From contig JABHBC010000006.1 in NCBI GenBank assembly GCA_018674025.1, positions 1 through 8,132 on the forward strand: a stretch of DNA of 8,132 nt, read 5' to 3'. The DNA comes from Flavobacteriaceae bacterium (GTDB lineage: Bacteria; Bacteroidota; Bacteroidia; Flavobacteriales; Flavobacteriaceae). Position 1 is the first letter of the stretch, and the number at the start of each line of letters is the position of its first letter. Made by a program: the position numbers and the translations under genes. Of the stretch, positions 1-5,977 are shown piece after piece. The notes under the pieces were generated by a model. That model searched no databases and was not told the origin of the DNA. It worked only from the letters and a program-made list of their open reading frames with translations.

Positions 1-1
1 A

Positions 2-523
2 TCATTTGTTGCTATTGGTAAAAAAGGAAATGATTTTCTGCAAAAAAGCTTTAATGTGGAATCAAATCACATTGATATTTTTGACAATCTAAACATGGAA
101 AACGTCTCTTTAATTGCTGAATCACTTATGGAAATGTTTATTAATGAAGATTTTGATAAAATTGATATTGTATATAACAAGTTTAAAAATGCTGCTACAC
201 AAGTTGTTGTAAGTGAGCAGTTTTTACCGATATCAGATGTTGAAGATAATTCCAATAATAATTCTGATTACATCTTTGAGCCTTCCAAAAAGGAAATAAT
301 TGAAGAGTTAATACCAAAGTCTTTGAAAAATCAACTATTCAAAGCCATTAGAGATTCATGGGCAAGTGAACATGGAGCCAGAATGACCGCAATGCATAAA
401 GCCACCGATAATGCAACTGAACTAAGAGATCAGCTTAAGTTAGCTTATAATCAAGCTAGACAAGCAGCAATTACAAATGAAATCTTAGAAATAGTTGGAG
501 GTGCCGAAGCTCTTAATAATTAG
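2..523 (+). CDS. atpG: ATP synthase F1 gamma subunit, C-terminal part
   Basis: The 5' end lies outside the window: the reading frame is open from base 2 and gives 173 residues, against about 285-290 for a full gamma subunit. Gamma is the rotating central stalk of F1Fo ATP synthase, at the cytoplasmic face of the inner membrane, and couples proton flow to catalysis in the alpha/beta ring. The C-terminal helix is diagnostic: ARMTAMHKATDNA, then LAYNQARQAAIT and NEILEIVGGAEAL, the conserved stretch that forms one half of the coiled-coil axle. A GTG at 56 could be mistaken for a start, but the frame continues upstream with protein-like sequence (VAIGKKG), so it is an internal valine. The rest of the atp operon is expected to lie to the left. 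The next gene begins 62 bp downstream. Confidence 0.97.
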   Translation, partial: SFVAIGKKGNDFLQKSFNVESNHIDIFDNLNMENVSLIAESLMEMFINEDFDKIDIVYNKFKNAATQVVVSEQFLPISDVEDNSNNNSDYIFEPSKKEIIEELIPKSLKNQLFKAIRDSWASEHGARMTAMHKATDNATELRDQLKLAYNQARQAAITNEILEIVGGAEALNN

Positions 524-540
524 CATCTCTAAAATTGAAG

Positions 541-560
541 TTACTTTGATAACTTTGATT
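541..560 (+). promoter_or_regulatory. Candidate promoter with tandem ACTTTGAT repeat before the flippase gene
   Basis: Bases 550-557 read TAACTTTG, a full match to the Bacteroidota -7 element TAnnTTTG, and would place transcription start near 561-565, about 20-25 nt before the flippase start. The element sits in a tandem 9-bp repeat (ACTTTGATA at 543-551, ACTTTGATT at 552-560). The only nearby TTG (535-537) is 12 bp upstream, too close for the usual -33 spacing of about 17-23 bp, so the promoter is incomplete. In DNA this AT-rich, a lone -7 match can occur by chance. Confidence 0.35.
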
Positions 561-577
561 AAAAGCTTACTTTTAGT
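558..577 (+). terminator. Weak AT-rich hairpin after atpG
   Basis: Bases 558-565 can pair with 570-577 around a 4-nt loop (CTTA), including one G-U pair. The stem is nearly all A-T and is followed by AAATATTT rather than a clean U tract. It might attenuate read-through from the atp operon into the flippase gene, but it would be a poor intrinsic terminator and may be chance. Confidence 0.15.
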
Positions 578-585
578 ATAAATAT

Positions 586-2046
586 TTGAACTTGAACAAA
601 TTAAAGTCAGCTTTTAAACAAGCTATTGTTTATGGAATAGCTACTGTTTTCCCTAGAATAGTTAGTGTTTTATTAGTCAGATTACATACTGACAAATCTG
701 TACTTGAAAACATTTCTGAGTACGGAGATTTGTCAATTATTTTCTCCTATATAATTTTACTGAATGTTCTTTTATCTTATGGTTTAGAAACAGCCTTTTT
801 TAGGTTTTTTAATTCCTATTCAAAGAAATCAAATGTAGTAAGCACTTCTTCTATCTCCATAATTTTAACTTCATTGGTATTTTTGGCTTTAGGACTTACT
901 TTTACAGATCAAATATCTGATTTTATAGGAATTCGTTCAGATTATCTGTATTTGGTTATATGGATTTTAGTTTTAGATTCATTAGTTGTAATTCCATTTG
1001 CTTATTTGCGATTAAATAATAAGGCAATTAAATATACAGTGATTAAAATATTTAATGTTATTGTGAATATTTCATTAAATATTTTCTTTTTAATTTTTCT
1101 TAAAAATAATCACACTAAAAGTTCTTCGCTGGATTATATATACCTTGAGAACTTTGAAATTAATTATATTTTTATTTCTTTACTTATTTCAAGTGCATTA
1201 ACTTTTCTGCTAATGATTAATTTCTATTTAAACATTCAATATAAAATAGATTTTAAATTACTAAAGAAAATGCTTAAATACTCTGCCCCAATTTTGATTG
1301 CCGGATTAGCATTTTCAATAAATGAAAGTTTTGATAAAATTTTATTAGATTATTTTGATGTTGATAAAGCACAAATAGGAATGTATGCAGCTTGTTATAA
1401 ACTAGCCCTGTTTATTACTCTTTTTTCAACGGCCTTCAAATTAGGTATTGAACCATTTATTTTTAGTTCTGCCAAAAATAATTCACCTGAAAAAGCATAT
1501 GCATTAATTTTAGAGGTGTTTGTAATATTAGGCTCTTTTATTCTTATTACAGTTGTGGTATTCATAGATATTTTAAAATTTCTTTTTATTGGTGATTCAG
1601 CATATTGGGAAGCTTTATACATAGTACCTATTATTCTTATGGCTAACTTATTTCTAGGGATATATCAAAACTTATCCGTTTGGTATAAAGTAACAGACAA
1701 AACAAAATTTGGAGCATATATCTCTACCTTCGGTGCTGTAATTACACTTTCTGTAAACATTGCTTTAATTCCCTTTTACGGATATTTAGGATCAGCAGTA
1801 GCAACATTTCTTGCTTATTTTATAATGGCAATAATATCTTATTTTATAGGTCAACGTCATTATCCAATTCCTTATAACCTTCCTAAAATATGTACATATA
1901 TAGCGCTAAGTACATTTTTTGCTTTTACTTCTTTTTATATTTTTCCAGGAAATTATTATTTTGGAATAGGAATATTAATTTTACTTGGACTAGTCATAAT
2001 TAAATTTGAAAAGAACACAATTAAACTTATAAATAATGAAAATTGA
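586..2046 (+). CDS. Polysaccharide/oligosaccharide flippase (MOP superfamily, Wzx-like)
   Basis: A 486-residue inner-membrane protein with about 14 hydrophobic segments, near residues 13-33, 48-70, 90-107, 117-140, 152-172, 195-215, 232-248, 267-285, 307-330, 344-362, 376-396, 400-422, 434-453 and 455-473. Length, helix number and the N-terminal pattern (AFKQAIVYGIATVFPRIVS) fit the MOP-superfamily flippases that move undecaprenyl-linked sugars to the periplasmic side. A loop near 172-193 is hydrophilic. The start must be TTG: an in-frame stop lies at 574-576, and no in-frame ATG occurs until about residue 210. TTG at 586 and TTG at 592 are the only sensible choices, and I take 586. The 3' end overlaps dut by 11 bp, so the two are probably coupled. 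No glycosyltransferases lie nearby, so the sugar substrate cannot be inferred. MurJ-like lipid II transport is a less likely alternative. Confidence 0.85.
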   Translation: MNLNKLKSAFKQAIVYGIATVFPRIVSVLLVRLHTDKSVLENISEYGDLSIIFSYIILLNVLLSYGLETAFFRFFNSYSKKSNVVSTSSISIILTSLVFLALGLTFTDQISDFIGIRSDYLYLVIWILVLDSLVVIPFAYLRLNNKAIKYTVIKIFNVIVNISLNIFFLIFLKNNHTKSSSLDYIYLENFEINYIFISLLISSALTFLLMINFYLNIQYKIDFKLLKKMLKYSAPILIAGLAFSINESFDKILLDYFDVDKAQIGMYAACYKLALFITLFSTAFKLGIEPFIFSSAKNNSPEKAYALILEVFVILGSFILITVVVFIDILKFLFIGDSAYWEALYIVPIILMANLFLGIYQNLSVWYKVTDKTKFGAYISTFGAVITLSVNIALIPFYGYLGSAVATFLAYFIMAIISYFIGQRHYPIPYNLPKICTYIALSTFFAFTSFYIFPGNYYFGIGILILLGLVIIKFEKNTIKLINNEN

Positions 2047-2470
2047 GATAATAAATAAATCTAATCATAATCTTCCCCACTATGAAACTACTTCTTCAGC
2101 TGGGATGGACCTTAAGGCTTTTATAGACGAACCTGTAATACTTAACTCTTTAGAAAGAAAAATAATTAAAACAGGTCTTTATATTTCTTTACCTAAAGGT
2201 TTTGAAGCACAGGTAAGATCTAGAAGTGGCCTCTCCATAAAACACGGATTGTGTGTGCTAAATTCACCTGGAACAATAGATGCTGATTACAGAGGAGAAG
2301 TTGGAATAATATTAATTAATTTATCACAAGAGCCCTATACTATAAATAATGGAGACAGAATAGCTCAATTAGTAATTGCAAGTCATGAGCAAGCACAATG
2401 GATTGAGGTAAATGAACTGCCCAAAACTGTCAGAGGAGTTAACGGTTTTGGAAGCACAGGAATTAATTAA
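2036..2470 (+). CDS. dut: dUTP diphosphatase (trimeric dUTPase)
   Basis: A 144-residue cytoplasmic enzyme that hydrolyses dUTP to dUMP and pyrophosphate. This keeps uracil out of DNA and supplies the precursor of dTMP. All five motifs of the trimeric family are visible in order: I AGMDLKA (22-28), II RSRSG (61-65), III GTIDADYRGEV (79-89, with the water-activating Asp and the uracil-binding Tyr), IV GDRIAQL (106-112), and V RGVNGFGSTG (133-142), the glycine-rich lid over the phosphates. Motif V has Asn136 where Gly is usual (RGxGGFGSTG), but the essential GFGSTG is intact, so activity is expected. The length is normal. The ATG lies inside the flippase 3' end (11-bp overlap), and the next gene starts 4 bp after the stop. 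Confidence 0.97.
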   Translation: MKIEIINKSNHNLPHYETTSSAGMDLKAFIDEPVILNSLERKIIKTGLYISLPKGFEAQVRSRSGLSIKHGLCVLNSPGTIDADYRGEVGIILINLSQEPYTINNGDRIAQLVIASHEQAQWIEVNELPKTVRGVNGFGSTGIN

Positions 2471-2474
2471 GATT

Positions 2475-3344
2475 ATGAGATTTTTAAAATACTTTCTTCT
2501 TCTAATAATAATATCTTCTTGCAAGCCTACTAAGGATATAACCAGGTCAACAAACTTAGATACTGAGAGGTTAAACGCAAAACAAGTAATTAGAAAAGTT
2601 TCAAAGTCAAAATCAAAATTCAGATCTTTTCAGTCTAAATTAAAAATAAAGTTAAATAATAAAGGAAAAAGTAAAAGCTATTCTGCGAATATTAGAATTA
2701 TAAAAGACAAGGCAATATGGTTAAGCTCTACGGCAGGAATTGTTAGAGTTTTGATTACTAAAGACAGCTTGTTTTATTATAATAAGCTTCAAAAAAACTA
2801 TTTAAAATCAAGCTTTAGTAACATTGATGAAATTTTAGGATTGAAATTGAGTTATGAAACTATTGAAAGCTTATTAATATCTGAGCCAGTTGAAAAGATC
2901 AATAAATCCGACTTTAATGATTCTTTTAATAGTAAAGGCGACCCTTATATATTTAATTGGAGTATTATTTCAAACTCTTCTCAAATAAATAAAAATGTAT
3001 TTGAAGGAAGTTATTTTATAAACTCAAATAATTTTAAAATAAATCAATATTCGTTTAAAATTAAACAGGGTAGAAATAATTTTAATCTTTATGAGCTGTC
3101 ATATTTTGACTTTACTGATGTTGATAATATGACTTTTCCTTCAAAAATTAAGTTATATAAAACTAATTTTGAAGTACAGGATATAGAACAAGAAAATTCA
3201 GTGACACTAAATCTAGCTAATTATGAAGGTGTTTTAATGGATCAAATCAATTTAGAATTTAAGTCTATCAAACTCAACAATAAATTTAAACTTCCATTTA
3301 AAATTCCAGGGGATTATAAAAAAATTTTAATCGATGTTCAATAG
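2475..3344 (+). CDS. DUF4292 family lipoprotein (LolA/LolB-like fold)
   Basis: A 289-residue predicted lipoprotein. The N-terminus MRFLKYFLLLIIISSC is a short signal peptide with a lipobox (ISSC) and lipidated Cys16. The following KPTK is not acidic, so the Bacteroidota surface-export signal is absent and a periplasm-facing lipoprotein is likely. The mature protein matches what I know of DUF4292: a helical N-terminus, beta-rich segments (ANIRIIKDKAIWLSSTAGIVRVLI, split here as residues 71-80 and 81-94; SLFYYNKLQKNYLKSSF near 98-114), then a C-terminal FKLPFKIPGDYKKI (271-284), the conserved end of the family. DUF4292 is grouped with LolA-like proteins that hold lipids in a half-barrel, so a role in lipoprotein or lipid delivery to the outer membrane is plausible but not shown. 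I start at the ATG 4 bp after dut rather than at an in-frame ATG at 2412 inside dut, because only the later start puts the signal peptide at the N-terminus. It overlaps the next gene by 11 bp. Confidence 0.85.
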   Translation: MRFLKYFLLLIIISSCKPTKDITRSTNLDTERLNAKQVIRKVSKSKSKFRSFQSKLKIKLNNKGKSKSYSANIRIIKDKAIWLSSTAGIVRVLITKDSLFYYNKLQKNYLKSSFSNIDEILGLKLSYETIESLLISEPVEKINKSDFNDSFNSKGDPYIFNWSIISNSSQINKNVFEGSYFINSNNFKINQYSFKIKQGRNNFNLYELSYFDFTDVDNMTFPSKIKLYKTNFEVQDIEQENSVTLNLANYEGVLMDQINLEFKSIKLNNKFKLPFKIPGDYKKILIDVQ

Positions 3345-4551
3345 ACTAAAATTCATCTTTTTACTAACAACATTGATTTTGTATAGCACATCTTGTTACA
3401 CCCAAAACTTAACTCAAAAAGATTTAGAGCTCAAAAGAATTAGTCTAGTAAACGAAATAAAGAATATTCAAAAGTTAATTAATAATTCTAAAGATGAAAA
3501 AAAACTTGTTTTAGAGAACATAGAAAATCTAAATTATAAACTAGAACTTCAAAATGAGATTATAAAAATCACTAATAATGAACTTAATATAATTTCTGTT
3601 TCAATTCGAAATAATCAAGAATCAATAAATCAGCTTCAAAAGTCACAACAAATTTTAAAGTCTCAATATTCAGAAATGATATTGAAATCATATAAAACTA
3701 GATCTAAAACAGGAAAGTTGATGTTTATTTTTTCTTCTGTTAATTTTCAACAGGCTTTAAAACGAATTCAATATTTTAAACAATATTCAGAGTTTCAAAA
3801 CAATCAATTACAAAAAATAGCTGTTAATACTAAAGAGCTTAAATCACTAGCTAATAAATTGAACAATGACAAAAATCTTCAATTAAAGTTAGTAAGTGAT
3901 AATAAAAAAATAAAGAATAACATCAATTTAGAAATTTCAAAGAAAAACAATCTTTTAAATTTTATTTCTAATAATCAAACTAAATACCTTAGAGAGATTA
4001 AGTTGAAACAACAAAAAACAGCAAAAATTGATAAAGAAATTGAAAAGATTATCGCTAAAGCAATAGCTGAGTCAAACAGAAAGAAAAACACTTCATCTAA
4101 ACTCTTTGCTCTAACACCCGAAGCTAAAATATTGTCAAATAATTTTATCTCAAATAAAGGAAAACTTCCGTGGCCAGTTGAAAAAGGATATATTTCTCTA
4201 AAATACGGAAAGCAACCCCATCCAATAGTTAAAACAGCAACAATTCAAAGTAATGGAATAAGAATAATTACTGCTTCATTTCAAAAGGCTAGAACTATAT
4301 TTAATGGATCGGTGTATAGAATTATAAGTTCAAAAAATGGATCTAAAACTATACTAATTCAACACGGTAATTTTTTCACTGTATATAAAAATCTTTCAGA
4401 TATTTATGTAAAAAAAGGAGATAAGGTTTCAACAAAACAAGAATTAGGTCAAATTATTACAAATAAAAGTTCAGGTCAGACAATATTAAGTTTCAGTTTA
4501 TTTAGGGATAATAAGACTGAAAACCCCTTACTTTGGATTGGCAAGAAATAA
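3334..4551 (+). CDS. EnvC-family murein hydrolase activator with degenerate LytM (M23) domain
   Basis: 405 residues: an export signal (1-24), a long Lys/Asn/Gln-rich coiled coil (about 26-255) and a C-terminal LytM/M23-type domain (about 276-404; KLPWPVEKGYISLKYG, then HPIVKTATIQSNGIRI, ILIQHGNFFTVYKNL, VKKGDKV). This is the EnvC/NlpD architecture; such proteins switch on periplasmic N-acetylmuramyl-L-alanine amidases at the division site. The zinc ligands of active M23 peptidases are gone: the HxxxD motif is S306..R310 and the HxH motif reads ILS (384-386) before FSLF. It should therefore not cut peptidoglycan itself. Only His344 of the HG motif remains. Cys21 is preceded by STS, a poor lipobox, so it may be a soluble periplasmic protein or a lipoprotein. 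The ATG lies in the last 11 bp of the DUF4292 gene. The 3' end overlaps the opposite-strand thioesterase gene by 24 bp. Confidence 0.9.
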   Translation: MFNRLKFIFLLTTLILYSTSCYTQNLTQKDLELKRISLVNEIKNIQKLINNSKDEKKLVLENIENLNYKLELQNEIIKITNNELNIISVSIRNNQESINQLQKSQQILKSQYSEMILKSYKTRSKTGKLMFIFSSVNFQQALKRIQYFKQYSEFQNNQLQKIAVNTKELKSLANKLNNDKNLQLKLVSDNKKIKNNINLEISKKNNLLNFISNNQTKYLREIKLKQQKTAKIDKEIEKIIAKAIAESNRKKNTSSKLFALTPEAKILSNNFISNKGKLPWPVEKGYISLKYGKQPHPIVKTATIQSNGIRIITASFQKARTIFNGSVYRIISSKNGSKTILIQHGNFFTVYKNLSDIYVKKGDKVSTKQELGQIITNKSSGQTILSFSLFRDNKTENPLLWIGKK

Positions 4552-5046
4552 AGCTTTTAACTCTGTTGCTTCCTGCGCTTTTAATTTACCAGCTAACACA
4601 AGGCTAAGTTGACGCCTTCTTAAAGCTCCGTTGTATCTTTCAGTCTCTAATTTAGATTCAGGAGTTATTTCGGGGATTGATGTTGGTTTACCATTTTTGT
4701 CAACTGCTACGAAAGTATAAATAGGCTCATTTGACTTAATCTTTTCTCCTCCATCAAAATTTATCCAGACATCTAGGTATACCTCCATTGAGGTTTTGAA
4801 TGCTCTGGAAACTTTAGCCTCAATAGTTACAATGCTACCCAAAGGAATAGCTTTATTAAATGCTACATGATTAACAGAGGTTGTAACAACTATTTCACCA
4901 GAGTGTCTTCTTGCAGCTATACAACCAGCTCTATCCATTCTTGCTAGTAATTCGCCTCCAAATAAGTTATTAATTGCATTGGTTTCACTTGGAAGGACTA
5001 AATCTGTCATCACAGTTAATGATGACATAGCTGTTTTTAATGGCAT
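4528..5046 (-). CDS. Acyl-CoA thioesterase, hotdog fold (YciA/BFIT type)
   Basis: A 172-residue cytoplasmic enzyme expected to hydrolyse acyl-CoA to free fatty acid and CoA. The hotdog hallmark is clear: PSETNAINNLFGGELLARMD, with Asn23, Gly30-Gly31 and the probable catalytic Asp38. RRHSGEIVVTTSVNHVAF (46-63) and IPLGSIVTIEAKV (67-79) follow, typical of the YciA/BFIT acyl-CoA hydrolases. The C-terminal RRRQLSLVLAGKLKAQEATELK (143-164) carries the end seen in flavobacterial homologues. Start: ATG at 5046 leaves 3 bp after the SPOR gene, while ATG at 5028 (Met7) is an alternative. It is the last gene of an apparent trpS-SPOR-thioesterase operon. The preferred acyl chain cannot be told from sequence. 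Its final 24 bp are shared with the EnvC-like gene on the other strand. Confidence 0.92.
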   Translation of the reverse strand: MPLKTAMSSLTVMTDLVLPSETNAINNLFGGELLARMDRAGCIAARRHSGEIVVTTSVNHVAFNKAIPLGSIVTIEAKVSRAFKTSMEVYLDVWINFDGGEKIKSNEPIYTFVAVDKNGKPTSIPEITPESKLETERYNGALRRRQLSLVLAGKLKAQEATELKALFLANPK

Positions 5047-5049
5047 TAT

Positions 5050-5925
5050 TTAGTTTATTTCTTTATTTAATATCCAGGCAGCTTGATTATCTAAAACGCG
5101 TATTTGCTCTAAAGCTATATCAGCCTCAGCTCTAGTTTGAAAACTGGAATATGCAACCTGATATAACCCATACTTGTTTTGACCAATTTTTCTGGCTTTG
5201 TATCCTTTGTTTTTTAATTGATTTACTCTAGTAAAACTATTTTCCTCAATACTAAAAGATCCAGCTACAACGTGAAAGGCGCCAATATTTTCTTTTACTA
5301 TCATTTTTACAAGTGGAAGAGGGTTTTCAATTACAAAGGTTGCTTTTTGTATTTCTTTTTCAATCAAAAGATCAGCTTGCTGGTAAGCAATAATGTTTTT
5401 TTGTGCTGTTTTGTTAACTTCATTGTTATAAACAAGACTAGATATTACAAGTCCAATTATTAGAGCTGCAGCATACTTTGAAAAGCTGGAAAAAGCAACT
5501 TTTTTCTTGTTTCTTTTAATTGACGAACTTGATACGCTTGAAAGTCCGTAAGATTTTTTTAAGTAATTTACGTTGTTGTAGGAGCTAAACTCCGTCACTT
5601 CGTTTTTGAATGATATTACCCCAACTTTTTTAAATACAATATCTTTTTTGTTAAGTATGTCATTATTAAAGTTAGAAACATTTAGCTTAATTAATTTCAT
5701 TGCTTCATCAAATGAAATATTATTTAAATCAGCAATGTAAGTGGCTAAAATACCATCATTCTTTTTAATTTTTTTATTAAATGAAACTGACTTAGAAGGA
5801 GGAGTGAATATGCCTTCACTATTTATATTGGCTGAATTAATTGAAGTGATAAAAGCTCCAAAATCAGGGATTACAACGCATTCATTTCTGTAAAGTAAGT
5901 CTTCTATATATTTGTCTAAGTTCAT
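5050..5925 (-). CDS. HU-CCDC81 and SPOR domain-containing membrane protein
   Basis: 291 residues in three parts. Residues 1 to about 115 form a tandem HU-like (HU-CCDC81) region: MNLDKYIEDLLYRNECVVIPDFGAF is the typical opening (first half shown; residues 1-20 and 18-25), with FTPPSKSVSFNKKIKKNDGIL near 40-60, then a second unit with FKKVGVISFKN (98-108). A basic stretch (KRNKKK, 137-142) precedes one membrane helix (about 150-166), so the N-terminus should be cytoplasmic. After a linker, residues 215-288 are a SPOR domain (FHVVAGSFSIEENSFTRVNQL, then KYGLYQVAYSSFQTRAEAD), which binds peptidoglycan strands stripped of stem peptides by septal amidases. The protein is thus likely enriched at the division site. 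The HU-like part may bind DNA or act as a protein scaffold; the sequence cannot decide. It lies 38 bp after trpS and 3 bp before the thioesterase gene. The arrangement is characteristic of Bacteroidota. Confidence 0.9.
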   Translation of the reverse strand: MNLDKYIEDLLYRNECVVIPDFGAFITSINSANINSEGIFTPPSKSVSFNKKIKKNDGILATYIADLNNISFDEAMKLIKLNVSNFNNDILNKKDIVFKKVGVISFKNEVTEFSSYNNVNYLKKSYGLSSVSSSSIKRNKKKVAFSSFSKYAAALIIGLVISSLVYNNEVNKTAQKNIIAYQQADLLIEKEIQKATFVIENPLPLVKMIVKENIGAFHVVAGSFSIEENSFTRVNQLKNKGYKARKIGQNKYGLYQVAYSSFQTRAEADIALEQIRVLDNQAAWILNKEIN

Positions 5926-5946
5926 TTTATGAATGTTTATAGTTAT

Positions 5947-5977
5947 TAAAGTTAGTAATCTTTTTAATTAAACCCAA
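5947..5977 (-). promoter_or_regulatory. Possible internal promoter for the SPOR-thioesterase pair
   Basis: On the - strand, TTG (5977-5975) is followed after 20 bp by TAACTTTA (5954-5947), which differs from the Bacteroidota -7 element TAnnTTTG only at the last base. The -33 part lies within the 3' end of trpS. The spacing and first seven bases equal those of the trpS promoter candidate. It could let the SPOR and thioesterase genes be expressed separately from trpS. In AT-rich DNA an inexact match is weak evidence. Confidence 0.25.

Noticed and set aside
67..255. 62-codon - strand open frame inside atpG
   Set aside because: It lies wholly within conserved atpG coding sequence, and no family features are visible.
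56..523. A separate small gene starting at GTG 56
   Set aside because: The frame is open and protein-like upstream to the window edge, and the whole is the atpG C-terminal part.
1395..1622. 75-codon - strand open frame inside the flippase gene
   Set aside because: It is antisense to membrane-spanning coding sequence with no independent support.
2412..2474. N-terminal extension of the DUF4292 protein
   Set aside because: It would place 21 dut-overlapping residues before a clear lipoprotein signal peptide, so the ATG at 2475 is preferred.
5218..5463. 81-codon + strand open frame
   Set aside because: It is a shadow of the SPOR gene on the other strand, with low-complexity composition (Phe/Tyr/Lys-rich) and no recognisable domain.
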